A stretch of 64,000 nt of DNA from Heloderma charlesbogerti (GCA_026122225.1 JANEZZ010001896.1:1-64000), one strand, 5' to 3'; shown: positions 14,020 through 26,799, counted from the first letter of the stretch. The notes: a model not told the origin generated them from the letters alone. Made by a program: numbers and translations.

Positions 14020-14092
14020 CTTGGTTTATTTATTTATTTCATTTCATTTCTATGCTGCCCAATTGCCAAAGCTCTCTGGGCAGTTCACAAAA
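14020..14092 (-). repeat. L2-type LINE 3' end remnant
   Basis: TTTATTTATTTATTTCATTTC followed by TATGCTGCCCAATTGCC and CTCTCTGGGCAGTTCAC matches the 3' terminus of the L2 element at 17190-17270, including its hairpin. Only the 3' tail is present, as expected for a severely 5'-truncated LINE insertion. Confidence 0.7.
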
Positions 14093-15221
14093 ATTAAGGT
14101 TCCACTCTGATTTGTTTACTTTGAGTTCTGAATAGTTAAACTACCTCAGAGCTTAGCTAGAGTATGAACTCAAAAGCTCATTTTCTTTTGTAACACCAAG
14201 TCGATTATATAGGATGCAATCACTACCTGCTGTATGACTCTCTTCGCACAGGTAGTTACTGCTGTGGAAGGCAATTGTTTGCATGGCTGTGTAAAATGTT
14301 TGGGCAATGCAGCAATTAGCTTGTACAAACCTCTAGGAGAAAGCTGTCACTTCTGCACAGAGTTTCCAGTGTAATGGACAGGAAAAGAGCACATTTCTGT
14401 CTACTTGAGCCGATACACAAACCGATACAGAGTTAATTTTAATTAACCAGTCAGATGTATTACTTTTAGCCAAAGGCCTTTGGAAAATATAGGATATAAA
14501 CCCACTGAAAAATATAGGATGTAATACAGAGATTGTAAAATTATGTCATTACTATTGGCTACCACAAATACAGCCAGAATAATAAAATCTCATCAGCTAA
14601 AAGTCGTCCTCTGCACAGTTAACAGCTATCTGCTAAATACCTTTTCCTATATTTTTCCTATTTTTCTCTTTTTAAAAAATGATATTGTGAGAAATATAAA
14701 TGTTAAGATTACCTTAGAAACCAGAAATTCTACTGTTTGTTGCTATTATTAATATTTTATTATTATTTTATTAAGTAGCAATTTAGGAACATTAACATGC
14801 TAAACAATACATTTTAATTATTATACATTATGTTAGTAACAGTTCAGATCATATTTATATTATATAAGAAACTGTTAAATAAAAACCAAAAGAATAAAAA
14901 CAGGTTGGATGCTGTTCTACAGAGAGAAGAGCTTCTTCTATCTGCGGGATGCTTCAGATCAAGCACAGGAATCCTGCTGGTGGAACGGAGGAAGTGACGA
15001 TCTTTGTCAGTTTCATCCACCCACCCCAACCCCAGCAACACCTCCCTCACTCTTGTGGTGGGTCCTCCAACCCTCCAGAACAGATCAAAGGGGGGGGGGA
15101 GGACATAAATTTCTGCAAGGGAGGGGAGAATCACCTCCCCTTTCTACCAGAGGGTATGTTCTGAACACCATTCAGGGAATGCTCCCACCAGCAGAAAAGA
15201 AGCTGGACCCAACCTAAATAA

Positions 15222-15632
15222 AATAAACTGGCCATATTTTTATCCTGCCCTTCCTCCAAGGCATTCATGTTGGCATACATGGTTCTCCCACTCACCACAA
15301 CACTCTGGGATAGGTTAGGCTGAAACACACCAGGCCAATTAAATAACCCACAATTTGCCATGCACAACAAAGCATGGATTAGCCACTGGATTGTTTAACC
15401 CCTTAAAAACCTAGTGCTTCAGGATCGCATGGCATTATTCACAGACAGCAGAACTGAGGAGCATACCACAGGCAGTGCACTTGTTCTCATTCGTGCATGT
15501 TATGTGCGAATCCGATCACCAACTGGCCCACGGTCACCCAGTGAGCTACATAGCTGAGAGGGGATTTAAACTACGGTCTGCTCAGTTCTAGTCCAACACT
15601 CTTAACCACTATCCTGCACTGGTTCTCCATGC
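15222..15632 (-). mobile_element. MIR-like tRNA SINE
   Basis: In reverse orientation the sequence runs from a tRNA-like head (GGATAGTGGTTAAGAGTG, about 15595-15615), through a B-box-like segment and the GTGAGCTACATAGCTGAG core, to a tail with GGGCAGGATAAAAATATGG at the left end. A second copy of the family lies at 33190-33370 in plus orientation. The family call rests on this recognisable order of parts. Confidence 0.65.
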
Positions 15633-16478
15633 TGCACTAATCCAGCAAGTTGAGTAGGCACAGATTGTAGATTTTTTTTTAAATCGTACACCACTTTGGA
15701 AGACCTCACTACGATTGGCATCTCCCATTTTTAGCCTCTTCTCCCTGAAATCCTCCATTCAAAGCCCCCACCAGACTCACATGTGCTACATGTTAAGCAG
15801 TACATCCAGCAAGCCGCTACAAATTTGGCTTTTGATAGTGAGGACTCTTGGAACCTCAGCTACTGCCAAACAAGAATCCAGCTGCTTATACAGAGCCAAA
15901 TGACACCCAGCAGGCACCTGGTTTGCCACATAAAACCGTTTTCTTACACTTATGACTGCATGCCATGGCCCGTGGCACTTTCCAATCAGAAAGTGAGCCA
16001 TTATGTTCGGAGACGAGCCACACGCTCTTATACTTGTGTTCCCCCAAGTGATCCAGGTGACTCTCCAGCACTGCATTGCACATTATTAAACACTCATCTC
16101 ATTACTCCTCACTAGTTCCACTGCTTGAATATCCAACCAAAACATCAGTTTAAATGTTACTGAAAAGACTAAGCAGACATGGTACTAATAACCAAGCTGT
16201 CAATCATTTAAAATTACCCTCAGCAGAATTCTAAGCCTACCTTCTTTTTAAAGAAAACACACTTCCATTAGCATTCTGAAGAGAGATCCGCGGTGCCCTC
16301 AAGCCCAAAGATTTGAATGTACATTAAACCAACCCCCTCCCGTCCTGAATAATCACCAGGTTGCATACAGAGCATCAGGAATAGCATTTGCTTTTCAGCT
16401 GGCTATCCAAACATAATCAGCTATTCTCAGGATAATGACAAGCACAATGTCTTCAGTCAATCCAAATGAGATACCTAC

Positions 16479-16560
16479 CTACTCCAGCTGTGTGCAGGGT
16501 ACTGTCCTCTGCCAAAATGAGTTTGTCATCATCTTCTAAACTCACAACAAGTTCATTGGT
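16479..16560 (-). CDS. C2orf76: C2orf76 homologue, fourth coding exon
   Basis: Minus-strand exon of 82 bases between a TTTCTAG acceptor and a GTAGGT donor. It encodes TNELVVSLEDDDKLILAEDS then TLHTAGV and ends with one base of the next codon (phase 1), which the exon at 10950 completes. The acidic LEDDDKL stretch and the DSTL motif are conserved UPF0538 features. Splice phases on both sides agree with the neighbouring exons, so this copy looks intact. Confidence 0.9.
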
Positions 16561-16705
16561 CTAGAAATAGGAGGAGAAATGAAGATAAATATGGGGTCGT
16601 CAAATAAGAGCAGCCACTATATCCTAGTTGAAGACAGACATCTTCGAATATCAACAAATTAAATTTAGGAAAATCTAGGTGGAAGTAAGCAATCATAAAA
16701 TGTAC

Positions 16706-16743
16706 CTTAGAGCCATGCGCCTGGTGAATAATCTTCATCGCAT
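16706..16743 (-). CDS. C2orf76: C2orf76 homologue, third coding exon
   Basis: A 38-base minus-strand exon between a CTTTCAG acceptor and a GTACAT donor. It completes an Asp codon begun in the preceding exon and encodes DAMKIIHQAHGSK, a strongly conserved block of the UPF0538 family. It is too short to stand out as an ORF and was found from the family sequence plus splice signals. Its upstream neighbour (29818-29868) is about 13 kb away, because the L2 and BovB LINEs lie in this intron. Confidence 0.9.
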
Positions 16744-17189
16744 CTGAAAGAGATCACTTACTTTGAGATATGATTTGTTTGTGGACATTTAGCTCTATAC
16801 TACCTCTATACTACCTCTCGGGTCTCACACATGCTTACATTCTTCCTGCACATGTGTTACCTTGTGGTATCTCCCACCATAGTTTTCTTCTCCCAACTAG
16901 AAATAAGCGAACAAGTCAGTTTGTTTGGGGTGACGTGCCAGAATCCAGTTCCACCCCAAGCAACAGCATTTCTTGTGGTAGCACCACCACAATCCTGTAC
17001 CCTTTTAATAGAAAGGTAATCCCACTGAATGAATCCCAAGAAAGCCTGCACAGGATTGCAGCCTTAGGGCACAATCCTATGACTTACGCCCTCAATGCTC
17101 GTAACCCTCTGAACCCAGAACTTATGAGCATCCACTGCAGAGCAGGAGGAGCAGCAGAGGAAATTGCAGCCTCCCTGCTCTGCATTTTT

Positions 17190-20100
17190 GCTAGACAATT
17201 TATTTATTTATTTATTCATTTCATTTCTATACCGCCCAATAGCCGAAGCTCTCTGGGCGGTTCACAAAAACTAAAACCAAACAACACACAATAAAACAAT
17301 TTAAAATATATAGAACATTAAAACCACAATATAACAATACAACCACAATAAAACCTAGCAGCAGTACAGGAGTTTAAAATACAGATTTAAAACAGCAAAG
17401 ATAAAAATTTAGAAAGCTAAAATGCCTGGGAAAATAACAAGGTCTTCACCTGGCGCCGAAAGGAGTACAATGTAGGCGCCAGGCGAACCTCACTAGGGAG
17501 CTCATTCCAGAGCCGGGGTGCCACAACAGAAAAAGCCCTCCTCCTAGTAGCCACCCACCTCACTTCCTTTGGCAGGGGCTCACGGAGAAGGGCCACTGAT
17601 GATGATCTTAAGGTCCAGGCAGGCACATATGGGAGGAGGCGATCCTTCAAGTAACCTGGCCTCAAGCCGTTAAGGGCTTTGAATGTTAACACCAGCACTT
17701 TGAATCGGGCCCGGAAATGGACTGGCAGCCAGTGCAGCTGGAAAAGTACTGGCGTAATATGAGCTCGCAGGCCAGTCCCTGTTAACAATCTTGCTACCCT
17801 ATTTTGGACCAGCTGAAGTTTCCGGACCGTTTTCAAAGGCAGCCCCACATATAACGCATTGCAGTAATCCAGACGAGAAGTTATCAGAGCATGGATAACT
17901 GTAGCTAGGCTATCTCTGTCTAGATAAGGGCGTAGTTGGTATACCAGCCTAAGCTGATAAAAAGTGCTCCGTGCCACTGAGTTCACCTGTGCCTCAAGTG
18001 ACAGTTCTGGATCCAGGAGCACCCCCAAACTACGAACCTGATCCTTTAGGGGGAGTGCAACCCCCTCCAGAACAGGTTGAATATCACCTAGCCGGGCAGA
18101 CGAACCACCCACTAACAGTACCTCCGTCTTGTCTGGATTGAGTTTCAGTTTATTAGCCCTCATCCAGTCCATTACCGTGCCCAGGCACTGGTTCAGAACA
18201 GCCACTGCCTCACCTGGTTTTGATGAGAAAGAGAGGTAGAGCTGGGTGTCATCCACATATTGATGGCACCTCAGCCCACATCTCCGGATAACCTCCCCCA
18301 GCGGTTTCATGTAGATGTTAAACAGCATGGGGGATAAAATAGAGCCCTGTGGAACCCCATGGCACAATTGCCATGGCACAGAGCATTAATCCCCCAGCAC
18401 CACCTTCTGGAATCGGCCATCCAAGTAGGAGCGGAACCACTGTAGTGCAGTGCCTCCAACTCCCAACCCAGACAACCTATCCAGAAGGATACCATGGTCG
18501 ATGGTATCGAAAGCCGCTGAGAGGTCCAGGAGAATCAACAGGGTCGCACTCCCCCTGTCCCTCTCCCGGCAGAGGTCATCCCACAGGGCGACCAAGGCAG
18601 TTTCCGTTCCAAAACCAGGCCTGAAGCCCGATTGAAATGGATCTAGATAATCCGTTTCATTCAACAGTGCCTGGAGCTGTCCTACAACCACCTGCTCAAG
18701 CACCTTGCCCAGGAAGGGAATGTTGGCCACTGGCCTATAATTGTTAACATCCTCTGGGTCCAGGTTAGGCTTTTTCAGGAGTGGTCTAATTACTGCCTCT
18801 TTTAAAGCAGCAGGCACCACTCCCTCTCTCAAGGAGGAATTTACAACCTCCTGGACCCAGCTGGACAACCCCTCCTTGTTTGATTTAATAAGCCATGAAG
18901 GGCAAGGGTCAAGCACACAAGTGGTCAATCGGACTTGGCCAAGCACCTTGTCCGCATCCTCAGGCCTCAGTAACTGAAACTCATCCAATAAAACTGGACC
19001 AGACGGTGCTCTGAACACCTCTACCAATGGAACTGCATTAATGGTGGTGTCCAATTCATGACGAATCTGAGCGACTTTATCCTCAAAGTGCCGCGCAAAC
19101 TCATCACAGCGTGCTACCGAGGGTTCCACCGTCTCTCTCCCTGGCCCAGAATGTAACAGGCCGCGAACCACTCGGAAAAGCTCCGCCGGACGACATTGAG
19201 AAGATGCAATGCTGGTGGAAAAGAACTGCCTCTTTGCCACCCTCACCGCCACAGAGTAGGCTCGATAGTGGGCTCTTACCTGTGTTCGGTCAGACTCAGC
19301 ACAAGTTTTCCTCCACCTGCGTTCTAGCCGTCTCCCCTCTTGCTTCATTGCCCTCAGCTCAGGTGTATACCAAGGAGCTGGCCAGGCTCTGCTCAGAGGG
19401 AGAGGGCACTTGGGTGCGATCGTGTCAACCGCCCGAGTCATCTCTGCATTCCACAGAGCGACCTGGGCTTCGACAGGAGCACCAGCCATACGAGCAGGAA
19501 AATCCCCCAGAGCCCTCTGGAATCCATCGGAATCCATTAATCTCCAGGGGCGGACCATTTTAATAGGTCCCCCACCCTTGCAGAGGGGAAAGGCCGCCAG
19601 AAGTCTAAACCTCAGCAGGAAGTGATCTGACCATGACAAAGGGACAGATGTTAATTCCTCCACTTTCAGATCACCATCCTCCTGCCCAGTCGAGAAAACC
19701 AGATCAAGCGTGTGTCCTTTTATATGCGTTGGGCCGATGACATGTTGGGACAGCCCCATGGTTGTCATGGCGGCCATGAAGTCCTGAGCCGCCCCGGATA
19801 CAGCGGCCTCAGCATGGAAGTTGAGATCCCCCAGGACCATCATCCTGTGGGTCCTCAACACCAAGTCCGAGACCACCTCCGTCAGCTCAGGCAGGGAGTC
19901 CGATGGGCAGCGGGGTGGGCGGTACACCAACAGAATCCCTAATCTGTCCTGGGTACCCAACACAAGGTACAGACACTCAAGATCTGCACTCAAATGAGCA
20001 GGAAGCCTGGAGAGGGAGATTGAATTCCTATAGACCACGGCAACCCCCCCTCCCCGACCCTCAAGTCGGTGTTGGTGCTGCACCGAGTACCCAGGAGGGC

Positions 20101-20640
20101 ACAGCTGGAAGAGAGTGACCCCTCCCAGTTCCCCAACCCAGGTCTCAGTAATACATGCCAGGTCAGCCCCCTCATCCACAATCAAATCATGGATGAGGGA
20201 GGTCTTATTTTGGGCCGACCTGGCATTCAGCAGCAGCACCACCAGACCCGAGGGCAGACTGGTAAGGCTGCCAGGAACCATCAGGTTGGGGGAAGAACCA
20301 CAAGAGGGGACAGCTGTAAGGTGTCTAGCCCCTCTTCTCCTCAGCTGGCCTGTTAATCCCCCAACGCCATACCTCCCCCTGCCCATGACCATGGTTATGG
20401 TGGCACCTCCCCCACCCCCTGAGTTGCCCAATAGTCCTCCCAGGCACATATTAAAATATTAAGATATAAAATATACAACAGTTTAAAAGAACATAAAAAA
20501 GATAAAAGAGAACAGCAGCTAAGAAGGAGCAGATAGTCCACGTTTGCCCCTTCCCCTGGTCTTTAAAGCTGCTGCCCTCTGCTGCTGCTGCTGCTATTTG
20601 CTGCTGGTGTCTCTGGAGAGGCAGGTGGGTAGATCTTCAG
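17190..20640 (-). mobile_element. Nearly full-length L2-clade LINE
   Basis: Minus-strand element with a long EN-RT ORF (20449 to 17417) and a 3' end near 17190 carrying the hairpin GAACCGCCC…GGGCGGTATAG and an AAAT-type tail. A 5' non-coding segment with a GCT microsatellite (20581-20595) precedes the ORF; the exact 5' boundary is not clear. The element spans the edge of the mirrored region: positions from 18349 upward have a reverse-complement partner at 61.7-64.0 kb, while 17190-18348 has none only because the window ends. Confidence 0.85.
17417..20449 (-). pseudogene. L2 LINE endonuclease-reverse transcriptase, one in-frame stop
   Basis: About 1010 codons in a single frame, broken only by one TAA at 18386-18388. 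The N-terminal part holds an APE-type endonuclease: LLNARSAQNK, ACITETWV, GGGVAVVYRNS, MVLGDLNFHAE and the catalytic WSDHFLLRF. The reverse transcriptase follows with [50 protein letters not shown] and the active-site YVDDTQLY. The YMKPLGE…DDTQLY arrangement is typical of the L2 clade of the CR1 superfamily. The stop falls just upstream of the PQGS motif, so a product ending there would lack the RT active site. An apparent restart GTG at 18379 is only the next open stretch. Confidence 0.88.
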
Positions 20641-20653
20641 GTCCTACACGACT

Positions 20654-20693
20654 CCAAGTGCGACGCTAAGTGCGCACTTAGCGTCGCACTTGG
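20654..20693. repeat. 40-bp perfect palindrome
   Basis: CCAAGTGCGACGCTAAGTGC is followed immediately by its exact reverse complement, with no loop. It is CpG-rich and sits just upstream of the L2 5' region. The mirrored copy is at 61659-61698. Confidence 0.9.
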
Positions 20694-20699
20694 CGCGAC

Positions 20700-23559
20700 G
20701 CTGAGGCGCACGCCGAGGCAAGACAAGACTTTTTTGCCCATCTAGCTGGGGCATGTTGGGGGGGAGCAGGGAAGGAGGCTGGAAAGCCCTTGGGATCCCA
20801 GCCTCTCCAGTCCCCCCTTCCCACCCACCAACACAACTTGCTGATCTCGGAGGGGCAGGTGGCACAGTTCTTTCCTCACCGGCTGCAAGGGGGCAGAGGG
20901 TGAAGCACAAAGTCCTGGCTCCAAAGTCAGAGCACCGTCTCCAACCTCAGATCCCAGAATTTGAAGTATCCTGTGGCCCCCAGATGCTGTCTAAGGGCCA
21001 AAGGATTGCTCCCTTAGATATTCTTTTTTTGGCAGCCATTTCAGAGACCCCTCTTAATACATACCACAACAGACTTCCGCTGAGCGAACATCAGGGTACA
21101 AACATTTCCAAGAAACTGTCCCAAAATTGTAAGAAAAAAATCTATGTAGAAGTTATAAAATGTGGCAGGGGAGAAGAAGAAATACATTTTGCCCAATGAA
21201 ACAATGTAAATGTATACTCTGGGCTCATCAACAGCTTTGCTCAAATTTCCCCATAAAAAAAAAAAATTATTGTTCCTTCATATTTCAGGGTGTATAATAG
21301 TCAAAATGTCACATAAGAAACAAAATACCACATAAACATTATAAAAGCACTATGCATAAATAAATTCTTACACAAATGCAAGAACTAATTCATTACACCC
21401 CTTAAAGTAACAGTCAGCTGTATTCTCTACCTTAAAATAAAAGGTTTACTTACTTACATTTATGCAAGGTTATTTTACCCCCATAATGCTCTCAATACAG
21501 ACATGGAACAATATCCTTGAGACTATTCAGATACAAATGCAAAAAAATAACATCCCAACCTATCTGGTTTGCAAAATTCAAACTACAACATGAACTCCAA
21601 CCCTTCCACAGCAGTTTTACTTTGTAATTATATGGATCACATGCCCACAATAGGCTCCATTTTAACAGTTAAATCCACCTGATCATTTTCAACTCCAGTA
21701 AAATTTTAACAATCACGTAATTTGAGAATATTTTGATGGGGGGGCACTTTCCTGAGATATTTTCAAGACTTCACCTTGTTTTAAGAAGTACGCAATCCTG
21801 TTTTCCAGTCCAGCTATTAACATGACAGCAACCTTAGCATAAATTCCCACTTGTTAACCCTCCAGTGACATTGTTAGTCTTACAGAAAGTTACAGTGTTT
21901 AATTGTGTACACAATATAAAAGCAGGTGGACAACAGTCACTAAGGACATGGTTTATATTGGGCACCTTTTATACTAAAAAAAGTGAGATCAGATTGCAGC
22001 TGACTTTCTTTACATTTACAAATCAAGTGCCAAAAACATATTTTAAAAATTCTCAGCAAAAATTAGGAACAAGTCCAGGTCCTGTAATTGCTCCAGTTAT
22101 GGAATGATCTGCTCATTTACCACTGCTTTTAGGAGAGTGCTGAAAACTACTCTATACTACCAGGATTTTGGTAGCACTTGATTTTAGATACGTAGGTGTA
22201 CTTCAAATAGAGCTGAATTAGGGTTTCTTAGTATTAATGACTGTTTTTATAATCTTTCGTAATATCCAACTTTGCACGAGTGGACTTCCTCTAACAGCAA
22301 ATTACACAATCTTGATAATAATTCCTTGAAACTTTTCCTTTTTATAATCATTTCTTCAAAAGCAGTCAGATAAATCCTAAAAGAGCCATTTCTAATCCCA
22401 ATATATATGCAGTTTGTTATCTGCATTCACAGAAACCAAAGAAGTTTGTCTGGTTCATTCCTCTTTTTAAAGAATACCCCAGCTAATATATTGTTCCTAT
22501 TTTAACATGTCCCAATATCTTACAATCCCATATTTTACCCACAGAGATTCTACCATAGCTATCACGAAACTTCCATTGTAAATAAAATATTAGTAGGATT
22601 TGTTTCAAATGAGAAGCAGTATATAATATTGCCAATAAATAAATAATGTAGCTGGGTGTAATTTTTTTTCAAACTAGCCCATGCATGCATTACTGCCATA
22701 ATAACGGGGTTCTCATCATTCATTATCTTTTACTTTACTAAATCTTCTGCTTCAAATTAAATTGTAGATCATTTAGCAAACTCATACTTAAGATCTTTCC
22801 TGTTTATCTCCAGCTTCATTCTCACCTACTTCTTATTTACTATGTAAATTCTTCCAACACATAAGCCTCTCATTCCACGCTGCCAGCTCCTACTTGGCTA
22901 CCCCTTCTGACCTCACAATTAGTTGCTGAATATTGAAATGCAGATGCACAGAGGAAACTGTGATTTCAAAGGATTGTGGGTCATCAGCAGCACTTCAACA
23001 TGTGAGCCAAGTTTAAAAGGCACTTTAGGAAGATGATAAAAAAAAAAAATACCCAAAAGACAACTCTGCCAATTAACACCAGCATGAATAATGTGCACGC
23101 TAATATTGAAGTGAATTCCAAGATGTACAATTCTTTAATAACTCAATGAGGGAAAGTTCTAGCTGTAATGGAACTGAAATGACTGATCTTTTCCCTTCCT
23201 AATGCCTACACCCAGTCTTCTATGAAAACCACCATATTCACTGTTTCTCCTACATCTCAGACTTTTTAAATGTTACTACTTCATAGCATCCACTGCTTTT
23301 TCAAATTAGCCAAAGTCATTATACAGAAAGATTATATTCAGATACCACATCAGCAACTCAGGTAAGGTGGAGCCAACTAGTCAATATGGAGAAACTGACT
23401 AGAGTAGATAGGGTATTTCAGTGAGAAACAGATTATCAGCTTTACAAAAATCAGCCCAGAATAGCTTCATCAAATCAGGAGATAACGAACTCTTCAAAAA
23501 GAAAGAGAGAGAGAGAGAGAAAGCAGTTAGATTTTCAAAGGAAGCTTCAAAGAATTAAG
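20700..23559. other. C2orf76 intron sequence, no gene seen
   Basis: About 2.9 kb of mostly AT-rich sequence between the L2 and BovB elements, inside the intron between the second and third coding exons of C2orf76. Near 22590-22650 is a short LINE-like tail ending in AATAAATAAATAATG. A GA run lies at 23506-23521. I see no supported coding region; the ORF at 20753-21199 has no recognisable domain. Confidence 0.6.
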
Positions 23560-23571
23560 AACCCAAATTTT

Positions 23572-26500
23572 GTTGTTGTTCACTCGTTCAGTCGTGTCCG
23601 ACTCTTCGTGACCCCATGGACCATAGCACGCCAGGCCTTCCTGTCCACCGCTCTCTCCCGGAGTGTGCTCAAGTTCATATTCATTGCATCGGTGATGCTA
23701 TCTAGCCATCTCATCCCCTGCCGTCCCCTTCTCCTTTTGCCTTCAGTCTTTCCCAGCATCAGGGTCTTTTCCAGAGAGTTTTCTCTTCGCATTAGGTAGC
23801 CAAAATATTTCAGCTTCAGCTTCAGTATCTGTCCTTCCAATGAGCACTCAGGGTTGATTTCCTTTAGTATGGACTGATTTGACCTCCTTGCAGTCCAGGG
23901 GACTCGTAAGAGTCTTCTCCAGCACCATAGTTCAAAAGCATCAATTCTTCGGCGCTCAGCCTTCCTTATAGTCCAGCTCTCACAGCCATACGTTACTACT
24001 GGTAAAACCATAGCTTTGATTAGACGGACCTTTGTCGGCAAGGTGATGTCTCTGCTTCTTACTGTGCTGTCTAGGTTTGCCATAGCTTTCCTCCCAAGGA
24101 GCAAGCGTCTTTTAATTTCATGGCTACAGTCACCGTCTGCCGTGATCTTGGAGCCCAAGAAAGTAAAATCTGTCACTGCTTCCATTTCTTCCCCTTCTAT
24201 ATGCCAGGAAGTGATGGGGCCAGATGCCATGATCTTCGTTTTTTTAATGTTGCGTTTCAAACCAGCTTTTGCACTCTCCTCTTTCACCCTCAACAAGAGG
24301 CTCTTGAGATCCTCTTCGCTTTCTGCCATTAGGGTGGTATCGTCTGCATATCGGAGGTTGTTGATAATTCTCCCGGCAATCTTAATTCCGACCTCTGATT
24401 CATCCAACCTGGCATTTCTCATGATGTACTCTGCATATAAGTTAAATAAGCAGGGTGACAATATGCAGCCTTGTCGTACTCCTTTCCCAATTTTGAACCA
24501 CTGGGTTGTTCCATGTCTGGTTCTTACTGTTGCTTCTTGACCCTCGTACAGGTTTCTCAGGAGAGAACAGGTTTCTCAGGTAAGGTGGTCTGGTACTCCC
24601 ATCACTTTAAGAATTTGCCACAGTTTGTTGTGATCCACACAATCAAAGGCTTTGGCGTAGTCAATGAAGCAGAAATAGATTTTTTCTGGAATTCTCTTGC
24701 TTTCTCTATGATGCAGCGAATGTTGGCAATTTGATCTCTAGTTCCTCTGCCTCTTCAAAACCCAGCTGGCACTTCCGGTAGTTCTCAGTTTGCATACTGC
24801 TGAAGCCTAGCTTTTAGGATTTTGAGAATCACCTTGCTGGCATGTGAAATAAGCGCAATTGTGCGGTAGTTTGAACACTCTTTGGCGTTGCCCTTCTTTG
24901 GAATTGGAATGTAAACTGACCTTTTCCAGTCTTGCGGCCATTGTTGAGTGTTCCAAATTTGGTGGCATATTGAATGCAGCACTTTAACAGCATCATCTTT
25001 TAGGATTGTAAATAGCTCAGCTGGAATACTGTCATCTCCACTAGCTTTGTTGTTACTAATGCTTCCTAAGGCCCACTTGACTTCACTTTCTAGGATGTCC
25101 GGCTCAAGTTCAGTGACCGCACTATCATGGCTATCAGGGACATTCAGATCTTTCCTGTATAGTTCTTCTGTGTATTCTTGCCACCTCTTCTTAATCTCAT
25201 CTGCTTCTGTTAGGTCCCTGCCTTCTTTGTCCTTTATCATGCCCATCTTTGCACAAAACGTTCCCTTGAGATGTCCAATTTTCTTGAAGAGATCTCTAGT
25301 CTTTCCCATTCTGTTGTTTTCCTCGATTTCTTTGCATTGTTCATTTAAGAAGGCCTTCTTGTCTCTCCTTGCTATTCTCTGGAACTCTGCATTCAGTTGG
25401 ATGTATCTTCCCCTTTCTCCCTTGCTTTTCGCTTCCCTTCTTTCCTCAGCTACTTGTAAAGCCTCATCAGACAGCCACTTGGCTTTCTTGCATTTCTTTT
25501 TCTTTGGGATGGATTGAGTTGCTGCCTCCTAAACAATGTTACGGACCTCCGTCCATAGTTCCTCAGGCACTCTGTCTATCAGGTCTAATCCCTGAAATCT
25601 ATTCCTCACCTCCACTGTGTATTCATCAGGGATATGATTTAGGTCATACCTGAATGGTTTAGTGGTTTTCCCTACGTTCTTCAATTTAAGCCAAAATTTT
25701 GCAACAAGAAGCTCATGATCTGAGCCACAGTCAGCTCCAGGTCTTGTTTTGACTGACTGTATAGAGCTTCTCCATCTTTAGCTGCAAAGGACATAATCAA
25801 TCTGATTTCGATATTGACCATCTGGTGATGTCCATGTGTAGAGTCGTCTCTTGTGCTGTTGAAAAAGAGTGTTTGCTATGATCAGCGTGTTCTCTTGGCA
25901 AAACTCTATTAGCTTTTGTCCTGCTTCATTTTGTACACCAAGGCCATGCCTGCCTGTTATCCCAGTGATTTCTTGACTTCCTACTTTAGCATTCCAATCC
26001 CCTATGATGAAGAGGACATCTTTTTTTGGTGTTAGTTCTAGAAGGTGTTGTAGGTCTTCATAGAACCAATCAACCTCAGCTTCTTTGGCATCAGTGGTTG
26101 GGGCATAGACTTGAATTACTGTGATGTTGAATGGTTTGCCTTGGATTTGTACTGAGATCATTCTATCATTTTTAAGATTGTACCCCAGAACTGCTTTTCC
26201 CACCCTTTTGTTGACTATGAGTGCTACTCCATTTCTTCTAAGGGATTCTTGCCCACAATAGTAGATATGATGGTCACCTGAATTAAATTTGCCCATGCCT
26301 GTCCATTTTAGTTCACTGATTCCCAAGATGTCGATGTTCAATCTTGCCATCTCATGTTTGACCACCTCCAACTTACCTTGATTCATTGATCTGACATTCC
26401 AGGTTCCTAAACAATATTGTTCTTTACAGCATCGGACTTTCTTTTCACCACCAGACACATCCACAGCTGAGTGTCCTTTCGGCTTTGGCCCAGCCGCTTC

Positions 26501-26799
26501 ACTCTTTCTGGCGCTACTTGGAAATACCCTCTGCTCTTCCCCAGTAGTATATTGGACACCTTCTGACCTGAGGGGCTCATCTTCCGGTGTCATCTCTTTT
26601 AGCCTTGTGTTACGTTCCATGGGGTTTTCTTGGCAAGAATACTGGAGTGGGTTGCCATTTCCTTCTCCAGAGGACCACATTTTGTCAGAACTCTCTGCCA
26701 TGACCTGTCCGTCTTGGGTGGCCCTGCACAGCATAGCTTATGGCTTCACTGAGTTACACAAGCTCCTTCGCCACAACAAGGCAGTGATCCATGAAGGGG
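23572..26799 (-). mobile_element. Full-length BovB (RTE) LINE with 12-bp TSD
   Basis: A 3.23-kb minus-strand insertion bounded by the exact duplication AACCCAAATTTT (23560-23571 and 26800-26811). Its 3' end reads GAGTCGGACACGACTGAACG and a (CAA)n tail, the classic BovB terminus. Domains in order are an APE endonuclease (LGTWNVRSMNQGKLEVVK, ISELKWTG, IGDWNAKVGS) and a reverse transcriptase (PIPKKGNAKECSNYRTIALI, LRYADDTTLMAESEE), then a C-terminal segment with WCWRRLLRVPW and a VTKSRTRL end. BovB is known for horizontal transfer between squamates, ruminants and other lineages. The length matches the usual full-length element of about 3.2 kb. Confidence 0.95.
23580..26734 (-). pseudogene. BovB ORF2 (endonuclease-RT), disrupted
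   Basis: Three open stretches cover most of the protein: 26734-25778 (endonuclease), 25309-24785 (start of RT) and 24461-23580 (RT active site to C-terminus). They are separated by nonsense changes, for example a stop right after IDYVLCS near 25778 and another after LQQYAN near 24785, and by frameshifts. Near 24545-24585 a short duplicated segment (two copies of CAGGTTTCTCAGG) disturbs the frame where BovB normally reads DHLTCLLRNLY. The right-arm copy has one T fewer in the second copy. The element is not expected to be autonomous. Confidence 0.9.

Noticed and set aside
18386..20449. L2 frame ending at 18386 as a complete host gene
   Set aside because: It is the endonuclease and partial RT of an L2 LINE. 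The apparent end is a nonsense codon, and the rest of the RT continues in the same frame.
24948..25517. 189-codon ORF on the plus strand within BovB
   Set aside because: Antisense shadow of the BovB reverse transcriptase; no domain of its own.
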